DNA of 64,000 bases from Heliocidaris erythrogramma (GCA_025617745.1 CM046859.1:30536244-30600243); one strand, 5' to 3'; numbered from the stretch's first letter, positions 46,163 to 58,329 are shown. Notes: generated by a model not told the origin, from the letters alone. Program-made: numbers and translations.

Positions 46163-46818
46163 GGGAAAGGGGTGAGCATCCATCTACATTTGTAGATGTA
46201 TCTGGAGGAGGAGATGGGGATGGGAATAGACTTTGTACTTTAAACTCTTTTAAGGTCTTTAACCCTTTCGAGAAATTTTTCCACATTTTGTGGTTTGGCG
46301 CATTAGTTTTTGATTCAGAGCTCTAAAACTATACTAGCTGCATGAGTAGAAAGAGCAAAATTTTCTACACACACTATGTCGGTTTTTATTACATGACCAT
46401 ATTGCGTTTGATAGCAGGGATTTTAAAAACGAGCATAAGCTTTCAAACCCTTAAATTGGCAACACATTGAGAGGTTCAAAATCATTGTTTTTCATCACAA
46501 TTGGCAATTTGTTCAACTTTTTGACAAAAATTTTAACCATGTATATTGTTCTCAAAGACATTACACCTTATTAAAGGCATGTAGCACTAAAAGAAAAATA
46601 TTATTGTTGCCAATTTGAAAAACGATATGCAATCAATTTAGCCCTTGAATAATTCCTGCCCTGAAAGGGTTAAACATCGCTAAAAAGACATAAATTATAG
46701 GAGTGAATGAAGAGAAAGAAGGGAGCATCTGTCAATGGAGAGTTGTCTAAAAAAGGAGGCAATAAGGATGATGATGGGAATAGACTTTGTACTTTTAACT
46801 CCTTTTATGGACTTTAAA
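46163..46818. repeat. tandem duplication, one copy interrupted by a MITE
   Basis: Copy 1 (46163-46262) and copy 2 (about 46712-46818) share GAAAG, GAGCATC, GGAGG, GATGGGAATAGACTTTGTAC and AACT(C)CTTTTA ending CTTTAA. In copy 1 the terminal TTAA is the target of the element at 46263-46669; in copy 2 the corresponding CTTTAA is where another TTAA-type element begins. Confidence 0.65.
46263..46669. mobile_element. piggyBac-like MITE, TTAA target
   Basis: TTAA at 46259-46262 and 46670-46673. The ends CCCTTTCGAG and, reversed, CCCTTTCAGG resemble the CCCTTT termini of piggyBac elements. The 407-bp interior is AT-rich, with no transposase frame. Confidence 0.65.
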
Positions 46819-47353
46819 GGGCAATCCGACCTTTGAAATAAGTTGATGTGTGTGAAACCAGAAAATATAAGAGAAACACTACGATGAAAGTTTGAAAGAA
46901 ATTATGAATGTTTGTAAAATACATGTATTGTAAAAGGAGATCACTAAATCTATGCGAATCTCAAATTGGCAGTTTGGTAAGTTGATTGTGACGTATACTC
47001 GGTCAACTCTCCCGTCTGCCATATACACGACTATATCAATATTTTCAAAAGCGCCTTTTTCCTTTGGGCAGTTCTCCAAATATAATTATCGTAATAAGCA
47101 TATTGTCATATGTCTTCCAAAAAGAAATATATCTTACTGAGGAATACATTTTGAAAAATGACATTTTAGTTATTTTTTGTGTCGAGCAAATGGGAGAGTT
47201 GTAGATCGCTACATCATTAACGATTCAGCCAATTTGCATATCCCTTATGTTCACAACTTTCAACAATTTATATTTTTATCATTGCTTTGTTGAAACGTTC
47301 CCCAATCTGCTTATTTTCAGGTCAACTTGACACGTAGGTTGGATTTCCTATAA
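46813..47353. mobile_element. TTAA-type interspersed MITE
   Basis: The left end TTTAAAGGGCAATCCGACCT and the right end AGGTTGGATTTCCTATAAA are inverted over about 19 bp with a few changes. Inside are GAAATAAGTTGATGTGTGTG, GATGAAAGTTTGAAAGAAAT and CAACTCTCCC, phrases I remember from a very common marine-invertebrate repeat. No coding capacity. Confidence 0.65.
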
Positions 47354-49850
47354 ACTCGTTCAAAAAGACGTTCTTATACATGTTAAAGGTACTGGTAGCC
47401 ATTCTCAGACACATTAAAAAGAGGCGTTTTCGCAAAGTAAAAGGCATGAAAACCCTCCCATCAGATATTTCATCTCTATTTAGCGAATTTGTATCAAGAC
47501 ATCTTCTTCAATATTTAGATTCCAAACAGTATATTTCCCTCTTGTATCATATGAATATAAAAACAATGTTATAGAGGAAGGAGGAAAGATTTCCCATGAG
47601 CACGAGGCTTGTGATGGGGTGCCATGAAGAGACAATTTTAATTGACTCTTTATGACATACCTTGCATAATATATAATACAATGCATCCGTTTAACGCTGA
47701 AATCATCCTGTCTAGACGCTTGAAGCTATCCCATGTTACAGACATTACAGACGACCATATTTTAAAAAGCAACTTAAAAAAAAATCGAAAAAATGTTGCT
47801 TCCCATTCAGCTTTGTACTTGCTGTAAATACATGTTTGTTTAATATTTTGGCTATAACACAATTTGATTTTTTTTTTTCTTTGTAGACAGTAATTTGTCA
47901 TAATAGACAGTGGTAATTGACATTCACGAGTATTAAATACTAGCGCTATCTTTAGATATATCCAACGGCTTGGTACATTCGTGTATATAAGGTATATCTT
48001 ATCATGAGGACTCTCACGTTACGGTCATCAACATCCACGTCATTGCCGTCGTCATTGTCCTCGTCATCAGCTAGCTTCGATTACCGAGTGATAGCGTAAT
48101 GGAAGACCGCAGTACGGGCCCTCTAGCTACTACCCTCTTCGCCATCACCATCTCCATAAATAAAATGTGATCAAATCAAAGCAGTTCATCGAAATAACGT
48201 AAACAGTTTTGGATCAACAAAATCAAAGCAAAAACAAAAACAAAAGAAAAACCGGTACAAATGCCCTATCAAAAAAAAACCCCCCCCCCCCCAAAAAAAA
48301 AACACACACAAACAAGTGTCATCGTAACAGCACTAAAAAAGACAGGATAGACCTGCAAACTCTTTCTAAGTAAGGTTTACAAACAATATTATTTGTGACA
48401 TATTTTGGTTATCCGCAAATAACACATTCTTTTTTACACAATGCTTATATCGTAACCACTAATTACACACTCAGTGCAAGGTGAAAGTTTTAACTCTTCA
48501 TTGTTAAAAATTTTCGTATAAGCCGTCAATAAAATATTAATACTCTACCAATATCAGTCAAGATCAAGTTTTGATCTTTCACGCTTGGAAATTGCAAAAC
48601 TACACCAAGTAGCCATTTAAATTTTAATGAACATGTGCATTTGTAAGACATTCTTGTTCAACAATGAAAACAATGAGGAGGATTGAGCTCTGGATTTCAA
48701 CTGTAGACTCAGAAGACAAGCAAATTCAAGTTTTGTTTTCGTCATTTTTTTTCATTGTTTTAATTTGACTGTATATTATGGAAATGCTCATTTGAATGGC
48801 AAGATGCCACATTTTTGCAATTTTCTTTCAGAGACTCGTTTATTTTAAATGGCTACGCTTACTCGTGCGAGAATGGTATGATTCCAATTTCATACCATCT
48901 TAAAGAGAATTAATTGATGTTTATTATGATATATGAAAAATAATCTTATATAGAATATTTATTTGAAAATCGTAATAAAAACTGTAAATATAGTGCTCCT
49001 CGTTCTTTTCTTTCTTTTTTTTTACTGAGTGCATATTTCTTATATCATATCCACACAGAGTATATTTTGCATTGGGTGCACTGTAAGTATGGTGGATCAA
49101 AATTTCAAAATGTAACATATTTTACAAACAATTTATCAATTAAGAGGGGGAAAAAGAGTCATAGGGGCTTTTGAAAGGTAGTTTCATTATCCCATTGGAC
49201 AGTCAGAAGTATGATAGGACCTATATTCATTTTAAATCGATAATGCAACATATGATTAATTTGAGTGTACTGTGTACTATACAGGTATTTAATTATATTA
49301 TGCATTACTGAAGACTGTATAATGTCATTTACTTATGATATGTTATGTACATGAACTAATAATGAAGATGTATGTTTTTTCATTTGTACTGAATGAATGC
49401 AATAAAGAATGCTACAAAACCCCCCAAAATATGAGAATTGAGATGTAGCATATTTCCGAACTAAGTCGTTTATAGGTTAGCTGATTTTGATTTTACTTTG
49501 TAATTACATATTCATTATAATTATTCAGTACCATGACATAAGGAATCACATATGATTTGCCAGTAAAGAAGTGCATTCGTTGTTATTCTCGGTATTCAAC
49601 ATGTACAAGAATTCTGTACTATGGCTTCTCCGCTATACGCTATTTTTCTATCTTGATGGCAATGAAAACAAATATACATTGAATCTCAAGAAAATATTTG
49701 TTTCATCTTTATCGTGCTTCCATTTTAAACTTATTGCATTGTAATTATCAGTTTTATTTAAAGATAAATATTCTTGAAGTGTGCATTAATCTATCTGTAA
49801 CTGCTGACAGAAATATATGTTGCATGCAAAATAATTCAAAATTTTAATTG
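47354..49850. other. no gene seen; C-run flanked by A-runs
   Basis: A-run, C-run, A-run at about 48274-48302, and a small GC-richer patch at about 48010-48160 with a GTCATC-type repeat. Open frames are short and unrecognised. Confidence 0.55.
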
Positions 49851-49867
49851 GGGGGGGGGGGGGGGGG
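49851..49867. repeat. G-run
   Basis: About 17 G bases. The following DNA up to 50630 shows nothing I can call. Confidence 0.85.
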
Positions 49868-50579
49868 AGCAGGCTTGTGTAATTTCTGGATGCACTTAGG
49901 GGAATGCTTAAATTACCCACGCACTTGATTCTCCTGTAAAATTTCATCATTTTCAACTGCATGGATGTTTATGATTTTCGCCAATGACCTCAAATACGGA
50001 ATTAGCACCGTCCAGCAAGAGAATAGAAATAAATATTGTAAGCAAAAACAAAATTATGAAATTATTCATCGCTCTCCTGACACTTATGTGTCTCTTCATT
50101 TTACCTGATAATCCTGTTGCTTTGTAAGTGACATTTCAGCGTTGGTGTTTATAACCAGCATGCATGTCAGTGGGAGAATCGTGCGCCTTCGTTTCTGAAG
50201 GTTAAAATGTAAAAATGATGTGCGTTATCATGATTATTGTCATAAAAAATTGTGTCACTTTGGATTCCACCAAGGAATCACAGGCCAGGAAGATGCTTTT
50301 TGAAAAAATCAGCTTATCTATGAAAATGATCCATTATAGATGAATGGACGGGATATGCCAGCGACCTTTGTTTTTTGTTTTTTTGCTTAGAATGGCGTTT
50401 GTCTAAAGTGATGCTTCCATTTCGAGGCCATAGTTTATTATTCGCTTTCACAAGGGGATTACAGGAACGACGCACAAAGGTAGACAAAGCTACATACTGT
50501 AAGCAGTCGTGTGAATACGTTTCAGATATGACTGGAGGGTTGTCTCACATTTCACAAAGAGGTTGAAGTCGTCAAAGAG

Positions 50580-51095
50580 AGAATGACAAGAGGTAAAATA
50601 AAGAAAGTAATAAGAAGAACATTTGAGAATGAGAGAGAGAGAGATAGAGAGAGAGAGAGTAACGGTGACAGAGAGAAAGATAGAGACGGAGAGACAGAGA
50701 GACGGAGATAGAGGTATAGACGATGGTGAGATAAAACAATGGATAAATCATTATATTTACTAACACAGGATGTTAAATATTATGTATAAAGAGAGAGAGA
50801 GAGAAAGAAAGAGAGAGAGAGAGAGAGAGAGAGTTGTTTAATACGAACGTCCACGTATCTTCAAAAATGCATTTCGTACAAATTCTGCATAAGTACATCT
50901 GCGCCTACGATAACTACAACTACTGGCCGAATAATTATACCTCATATATAATAAAGTCAGGGGGAGAGAAATAGAGAGACAGAGAGAGACAGAGAGTGAG
51001 AGAGAGACGGAGAGAGAGAGAGAGAGAGAGAGAGAGCTAGGGTAGAGAGAGAGAGAGAGAGGGAGGGAGAGAGAGAGAGAGAGAGAGAGAGATGC
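50580..51095. repeat. (GA)n purine-rich domain
   Basis: Several (GA)n tracts (50631-50660, 50790-50832, 50988-51092) with AGACAGAGAGACGGAGA phrases. Explains the poly-Ser/Leu frames on the minus strand. Confidence 0.85.
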
Positions 51096-51369
51096 ATACA
51101 TGAACGTCGGAGGGAAGGGAGATCTAGAAAGAACAGACGACACATGGACCAGGACGAAGACATTGGCCTGTACAGAAACACTGTGAAAAAAGCCACAGGT
51201 GTGTAATGACCCAGCTCTGTTCGTTCACTGACAAAGAAAAAAGGAAAGAAAAAAAAAAAAGCAGCGACGAGATGGAGCAGCGGGGAAGATGAAGCGATCA
51301 GAACGGTGATGTAACCATGGGAGAAATCGAAGCGGAGGAGAAAGAAAAACATGTTGGAGTCGCTGGGTT

Positions 51370-52005
51370 AAAGTCACTTAGAGCGCTCCCAGAGGTGACT
51401 CAGATCACGCCTGGTGTGTTGAGTAGCGGTGGTTGATCAGGGGTAACGAGGGGTACCAGTCAACCTCCTTTTTTAAAAAAGAAAATAATACGATTTCTGG
51501 TATAATGAATCTGAGAGAAATTGGCTTAAAAATATCTATTGTTCAACAGATGATTGTATGAACCAGCAAAGTGAATAACTTGCTAAAAATTACATTCAAT
51601 GAACTCTACTCACATTGGCTCACAGGGCTGTATCTGAAAGGGGACGGGGCTATTTCCCCAACCGTGGACTGACAAAAAAAAATATGAACAGAGAAGGGGG
51701 ATCTGTAATTCAGAATAAAAATAATGCAGGAAGTTAACAGTGTGAATTTCTAGCTAAAAAAAAAAATGTTTAACAGCATTATATCCAGTTTCAAACTGAT
51801 GAAAGCGCTTTACAGAACAAATTAACCAATACATGAAAGCTAAAGAAATTTGATATAAAAGTATTACAATTATAAAACAACCATGTAAAATAAGTATGTA
51901 TGATTCTTGCATAATTCGGCTGAGGTACAACAGCGTAATTCCAGTGGCAACCTATTCGAAATTAAAGGAATTGTTTCTTTTTTCTTTTTTTTTACACAGG
52001 CTTAT
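51370..52005. other. no gene seen
   Basis: AT-rich with A-runs; nothing supported. Confidence 0.55.
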
Positions 52006-52007
52006 AT

Positions 52008-52126
52008 AACAAGAAATGGCTGAAGAGTTTGGGCCAAACATTCATATCACATTTGCGTAGAGTTCCCAGATAGCCATTTATGTGTGCAGTGCAGGTGCTT
52101 GTCAGCGAGATTGGGTTACATATTAT
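52008..52126 (+). repeat. interspersed repeat, family R, copy 3 (interrupted)
   Basis: AAGAAATGGCTGAAGAG, GGGCCAAACATTCATATCAC and CAGCGAGATTGGGTTA match the middle of copies 1 and 2. The match stops at the TTAA where the MITE at 52131 begins, and I do not see its continuation on the other side. Confidence 0.65.
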
Positions 52127-52130
52127 TTAA

Positions 52131-52444
52131 AGTGATAGTAAACTTAGGCTCCTAAATAGCGCCATCTTTCAACAGGATTTGATAAGTGTCTGCGTTACAC
52201 ACAATGCGTCTCTCATTTTCCCATAATGCCCCATTCTAGTTTGTAAAAGCTTAAAATGTATCTGCACACAATTTTCCACAATGCCAAGTCAAAAATGATA
52301 GTTTGAAATATAAAATGTGCCTCTTATCCAAAAAAGCTGTTTGTCAAAATTCAAAATAAAATGCAATTAATATTCAAATTACAATCTTAATTTAGCAATC
52401 ACCGCAAGATGGCGCTGTTCAAGTGCTGCCAGATTAATGCCACT
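52131..52444. mobile_element. TTAA-flanked MITE with ~43-bp inverted ends
   Basis: TTAA at 52127-52130 and 52445-52448. The left end AGTGATAGTAAACTTAGGCT with AGCGCCATCTTTC mirrors the right end GCAAGATGGCGCT ... AATGCCACT over about 43 bp with some mismatches. 314 bp, non-coding. TTAA suggests a piggyBac or Kolobok source. Confidence 0.8.
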
Positions 52445-52448
52445 TTAA

Positions 52449-52673
52449 GGTACGCCATTGCCTTCATGGATGGGCGAAGGCACCGTCATTGGCTGATATA
52501 TCTCAATTAAAGGAACGGATTCTACTGACTGTTGAAATTGCCGTAAATAAATGATCTGCATACGAAGTTGTGTGCAGGCAAGGCATGAATCTGATGACCG
52601 GAGTAATTGTATGTCTGTAAAGCGCTTAGAGACATCGTAGATGTATTAGGCTCTATGTAAATCCTGAAAATTA

Positions 52674-52711
<38 letters not shown>

Positions 52712-52746
52712 TTTGTTATTATTATTATTATTATTATTATCATTAT
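52449..52746 (+). repeat. SINE-like 3' region with (ATT)n tail
   Basis: GTATGTCTGTAAAGCGCTTA followed by GAGACATCGTAGATGTATTA, GGCTCTATGTAAATCCTG and a long (ATT)n (52676-52745). This is the same kind of AAGCGCTT...TATGTAAAT tail as in the SINE at 14447, from a different subfamily. The upstream part does not show a clear tRNA head. Confidence 0.6.
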
Positions 52747-53261
52747 CATCATCATCATTTTTGTCAAACAAGGAAACTTTGACAGTCTGCATGGTTTGAA
52801 CTAAAATGCAATGTAATACATTATACGTCAGTGAGTATAGGTCCTTTTCAGTGCGTTTCTTCTATATTTCAGATAAAGTGAACTGATTTTGTTTTGCGAA
52901 AACAATTTTGGGATGATCTTGATTCTTAAAGACGTTAATCATGAACAATTCCAAAATAATTTAGTCAGTTTCATTAACAGAACTCATTACGAATCTTGAT
53001 TTTGTGAAAAAAACCCCAAAAATTAAAGGTGGGAGAGAGAGAGAGAACAGTGCCTTAAACCTTTTCCGTAATGAAGTGCAACAGTTATGACAGTTGTTCA
53101 AAGTAAAATAACTTAGATTAAAAAAAAAATAATAATGCCCATTTCCTCTATTTGTCGCCAAGCTTTTAATTTCTATCAATTTCACAAGCTTTCTTGAAAC
53201 ATGTTGATATTCAGTATTTATCACAATACCCCTAAACCATTATAAAATGGAAATGTAATAT
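52747..53261. other. no gene seen
   Basis: AT-rich. Nothing supported. Confidence 0.55.
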
Positions 53262-53360
53262 TGTTAATTAGGTTTTTGCAGACGCGTATTGATCAATATG
53301 ATTATTTACATCTGGGACGGACCATTAGTAACGTCACCATCCGAAAGACGTGAGATTCAA
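53262..53360 (+). repeat. interspersed repeat, family S, copy 2
   Basis: GGTTTTTGCAGACGCGTATT, ATCAATATGATTATTTACAT and AGTAACGTCACCATCCGAAA match 44950-45025. Confidence 0.6.
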
Positions 53361-55585
53361 CCTGGATAATCACAATGGATAAATTTGGCCACAACACACG
53401 TCACGTGTCATCAAATTTTGGTCCAGCTTTAAATAATTTTTGGTCACGGTCAAATATAAGAGGGCATTTTAGGGCGACCCTTTGACTTTGCCAAGATAGT
53501 TTAATTCCACATGGGCATAAAAAGAAGTCACATGAACTATTTTTCACCTAATAACCCACAGCAGATTTTTAAAAACTGGATATTAATCAGCTTTCCCTCC
53601 TCCAATTGGCACCAATTATTCTTATTTTCCACTCCTACATAGTTTGAAAAAACAATAAATGTAATCAAAATAATGAACCATTCTGAGAGAAAATTGCAGA
53701 AATTGCCAGTTTGTACACGAAAATAGTGATTATATTCTTACACTCTGTTACCAATTCAGAGACTATAATGATCAGTTGCAATGAAATCACTATTATACTC
53801 TTAAATCACTCTTATTCGTAACCGGCACAACAAACTGCATTAGAAGTATACTCAAAATGTTCAGTATTTAAAAAAAAAAAATCTGCCCATGTATAATGTG
53901 TGATTCCTAGCATTCTTAATCAAAAGATCGAGAAATCAACTTTCTGTTTAATAGCAGAACCAAGACAGCGTCGCAACTAGAGCAACAATACAATAGAGGA
54001 TAGGAGGATATGCTTTTGTAAGGCATCCTTCTTGCTCTATCCTCCATCTCGAAGATGACCTAATCCTACCCATCCCTTACTCCGAGCTAATTACTGCATC
54101 ATCCTCATCTTCTACTCAGGCTTCATTAGGCGCTAAGCAAGTCAGCTTTCCCAGGGCCCATACACGTGAGGCTAATCACACAAATAATCTCATTACTACA
54201 AGTATACGCCTGCTGCTCCTCGGGTGAACTGTATTTCTCGAACAGAAGAAAGAGAGAAAGAGAGAGAGAGAGAGAGAGAAGGGAGAGACAGGATGAGAGT
54301 TCGTATATGAGTGTGTGTTTGTGTGTGTGTGTGTTAATGTGAGAAGGGGAAATAAAGAGAGTTGGAGGAAAAGCTACAGAAAGAGAGGGAGAGGGGTGAC
54401 AGAAAAAGGCTTCTATTTTACATGTTTATTCAACTAGTGGTTTCCATTTCAGACAAAACCATATGATGATCCTCTAGTGAAAATGAAGGTGTTGAAAAAA
54501 TGGGAAGATAGAATATTTGGGTTTCTTCCTTTACCAGTGCCGGTGCTAACAGAATTGAAAATCAGGAACAACTGCAGTTCCGTTGTTTTATTTGAAATAA
54601 TGTACCAATCGGCGTCCCTCACCTTTGCCAGTTTGAGCCTCCGCTCCGCTAGCTCCCTCCCTCCATCCTCCTTTCTCATCTTTTCTCTTTCTTCTCTCCC
54701 GCTCTCTCTCTCTCTCCTTCATCATCTCCCCTTTTCGCCTTTCCGCATTATTTTCATGTTTGTGGCTTTCTGTCTGGCACGCTTACCACCCGTGTCTTCT
54801 ATTCCCCATCGCAATTTGGCTTCGGATTATGATACGATGAGTAGGCGATAACGAGATGGTGAATGAGGATTACGGGCCCTCCCGGAGGGTGCCCGCACGA
54901 GAACCAAAGCATGAACAAGGTCCAGAACAATTGTGTTCTTCCGGATTTTCTTTAGGCCATCGCTGATTGTAACGACAACCGAAAGAGGATTTAGTGGGAG
55001 AGAGGCCGGGTGGGGTTAAGGGAGCTGAGGGAGCTGCGGGAGTACATATCTAGTCATCTATCCGCAAGACCTCATTTCCCTCGTTTTGAATTTTGGATAA
55101 AATGTACAATATCTCTAACAATGATGTTCAATATGTCCTGCTTTTGTTCATAGAAAGACGTTTAATTCTGCAAAACTGTTGATAGATGCAAATATATTTC
55201 GTCTTACTGTCCCATCACCTGAGAAGTAATGAATTGGATCCAAAACAGGTTTACTATGTCTCTCGCTTTCCACGCTGAGCATGATAAAGCTAGGTAAAGC
55301 ATAATTGCAGCGAGAAAAAACAATAAATTATACCGCAAGCAATGATAAAGAAATTCAGTTTGATGCTGAAAAGTATGAACCGATCACATTATTGTCTATC
55401 ACTTTGTAAAAGAAACTGACCAAATTCTAGGGATAGGTTAATTATTGAATTCATAAAAATACAATACATTTAGTACAATGGCATTTCTGGAAATTACATA
55501 TGTTGCGAAGCATTAAACACAGATATGGGTATATGGGAATACACACGTACACATGCGCGTGAAATCAAATTTTGGTCCAAAGTTT
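53361..55585. other. no gene seen; (GA)n and (GT)n at 54245-54335
   Basis: (GA)n at about 54248-54279 then (GT)n. A 124-codon frame at 54477-54851 is partly pyrimidine-tract coding and has no recognisable domain, so it is not called. Confidence 0.5.
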
Positions 55586-55589
55586 TCAA

Positions 55590-56358
55590 CTAAACACAAA
55601 AAAAAAAAAAAGTATCTCCCCCTTAATCAAATTGGCGCAACTTCTAAACGAAAGGGTTGTAAGCAAAATAACTTGTTGACAAGGGTATTTTTACCCTTAT
55701 TGATTAACTTCCCTGTAAAATGAGATTGATCCATCGAGTCATGCATGAGTGGGCAAACATTAAAGGCAAAAATGTCGCTTTTCAAAGTCACAAGGGGATT
55801 TGTTTATGCTGTATTAACAGTACAGTTTAGCATTTCTTGCGCGATATTTAAAGTGTGCTCACTCAACCATGACACGATGACAACCTCTTATGTTCACACA
55901 ACATGCGATGATATATTTTGGTAAGAATATCTGGAGTTATTTTTTTTCAATAAGCTGAATGGATTTTGCAATTTCAAATTCACGAGGGTTGATTTTATTT
56001 TCAAATTGTACTCACCCAACCATGATAATGAGAAAAGTGTCGGGATAGGTGTGAGGGGGTCAAGCGATGGATAATAAACAACAACAACACATAAATATGC
56101 ACCAGAAACAGATTTCGCTAAAATCTTGTTTCACAGAATACCCAAAATGACCCTTGTGACTTTTGAAAAGTGACAATTTTGCTTTTAACCTTTGCTCACT
56201 CATGCATAACTCAATGGATCAATCTCATTTTCACAGAAAAGTTAGTCAATAAGTGTTACAGGAACACTCTTGCCAAGTTATTTTGCTCTAGAACTTTTCT
56301 TTAAAAAGTTAAACCATTTTGATAACGGGGGGGGGGGGGGTTACTTTTTTGTGTTTAT
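55590..56358. mobile_element. foldback element with ~215-bp arms
   Basis: The left arm (55591-55806) and right arm (56128-56357) are inverted: TAAACACAAAA tips, ATCAAATTGG against its mirror, AAGCAAAATAACTTG, AAAATGAGATTGATCCATCG and ATGCATGAGTGGGCAAA with their mirrors. A C/G-run (56328-56341 as G) is expanded in one arm where the other has CCCCC. The central 320 bp is non-coding. The flank duplication is not determined. Confidence 0.75.
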
Positions 56359-56733
56359 TTCTAGTCGTATTTTGAATATCGGGTCAATTCAAGAGCAACC
56401 ATTTCGTTATGACATTGCTTGTATGATATTCTTCAACCAAGGAATAATGAGGAAGCTCACAAATATTTTTCCCCGTGTATATTTACCAGAATTCAACCTC
56501 CTCTTCAAAAGGTTTTAATAAAATAAATAATGGTGTAAATCATTTTCTAAAAGCCCCCTGTCAGCATGGTCACACAGAGTCGTTCTTTCTTGAAAGTCCT
56601 CGTGGCGATTGCTGTTGCGTTGACCATCGATCATTACAGTAATACCTGTGAGATATCACTTATAACCGTTTTGAACGTTCAATATAATCTCCAGTTTTGG
56701 ACTTTATTTCCCGATCATTAGCATAATTCGCCC

Positions 56734-57350
56734 CTGTTTTCACGAAGAGACGGTAATGAGGAAATTGCATAGTTTTTCAATTTTTAGGTTTTTGCATTCT
56801 TGGACATCATTCACTAACACTCGCAAAGTTTCAGACCATAATAATGTCTAATTATGTAACTATGGCGATAACGTTAACAAGAAAATACCTGGTAAAATGA
56901 TTTTCTGTTTTCACGAAGTAATGGCTTACAGACGTCCCGTATGTTTTACGTGCATGAGATCCGTCACTTCGTGAAAACAAAAAAGAGCGTGTCCTTGAAT
57001 TTTGTGTTTTCACGAAATGACGGTTATGTTTACAGCTCATTTTATCCCAAAATATAAGAAATTATGAAAATAATTAAACATAGAACTAAACATTGAAATA
57101 TGACCTACCTCAGGATATAGAATTTATTCAAACCCTTCATACATTAATTGAGATTATGCTTTATAACTTTGAAAGCGAGTTATTCAAAGCTATTTTTTTT
57201 AGTTGCACGTTCATCGTCACTTCGTGAAAACAGTAATAGATTATCTTGATTTCATGTCGTATCGAGACAGTCAATCATGTTGCATATTTTGATTACATTG
57301 TTGCATGAAAGTAGTAACCACGAACACCAATTTGTGAAAAGTGACGCTGT
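56734..57350. repeat. cluster of TTTTCACGAAGTGACGG motifs in both orientations
   Basis: Copies start at about 56734 (+), 56905 (+), 56961 (-), 57004 (+) and 57214 (-), with a degenerate one near 57330. CTGTTTTCACGAAG is the best kept core. Spacing is irregular. No ORF. Confidence 0.7.
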
Positions 57351-58180
57351 AAAACTATTTTACTGTTCTCTCTCCAGCGGATTTTGAAGAAAAAAAAAAT
57401 AAAAAGCTGACTCGTCATTCATTTTCCTTAAATTTTGTCACGGAAAATCAATTACATATGATTCAGATAGTTGTAAAATTAACGATTATTAAAAAGAAAT
57501 ATCGCAAATTCGATGTTACTACCTCGCGCAACAAACAGCGAGAAATATGCACCAAGCGAATGACTTCACAGCTTGCATTCAACACCAAGCATTTTCCTAT
57601 CTCCATGAAGAGAGCTGACTGTACGAGGCAGGTGATTTTTATTAGCAGACAATCGATTACTTCCCCGCGAGAGTTATCGAAACAATGAAAGCGCCAAAAT
57701 TATGGTGAATACGCGTAATAATCAATCATCATTTGGATCAATTACAAGTACATGTGACGCCTTAGTGAAAGTTCAGCTTGATAAAAACGTCATGATTCCA
57801 TAATGAAATATGTGCATTTAAGTTAGCAGCATCGGTAAGCGCCCAAGAAATCTCGGAAGCTGAATAAAAACAATACACAACCATCAAATGCGCAGCCAAG
57901 GGATAGGGGCGGGGCGGGGCACCTGCCGCCACACACAGTCGAATGGTGAAAATAAAAGAGAGAAATAGAGAGAAAGAGATGGAGAGTATGAAAAGAAGAT
58001 GATAGGCCCCTTCAGTATCTTTCCCTCAATAGAAGTTGTTCTCCTCTACATCATCTGACCCCCCCCCCCCCTACGCCAGTGACAACTATGCGTGAGATTC
58101 GAGACTTCCTCAATTATAAAAAAAGTAAATACGGTAGGTACCATTATTAGCTGTATGAAGGGTTTTCATGCATCCGGAAA
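57351..58180. other. no gene seen
   Basis: AT-rich with an A-run near 57390 and a C-run at about 58061-58072. Nothing supported. Confidence 0.55.
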
Positions 58181-58185
58181 AATGC

Positions 58186-58312
58186 GTATTTCATGGTTTG
58201 CGCAAAAGTACCCGGATGACCGGCAATTTGCAAGCAATATAATAGTATATCATAGTTTGCCTAAAAGTACCCGGATGTCCATGCAGAATATCTCCATATC
58301 TCATGGTTTGGG
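58186..58312 (+). repeat. short tandem repeat, ~50-60 bp period
   Basis: TTCATGGTTTGCGCAAAAGT-ACCCGGATGACC and ATCATAGTTTGCCTAAAAGT-ACCCGGATGTCC, then a third start CTCATGGTTTG. Starts are at 58190, 58249 and 58300. Confidence 0.65.
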
Positions 58313-58329
58313 GTGCACGTGACGCGTAA

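Noticed and set aside
54477-54851. 124-codon frame with a hydrophobic part, possible secreted or membrane protein
   Set aside because: The hydrophobic part comes from a TC-rich tract and no start context, domain or splice signal supports it.
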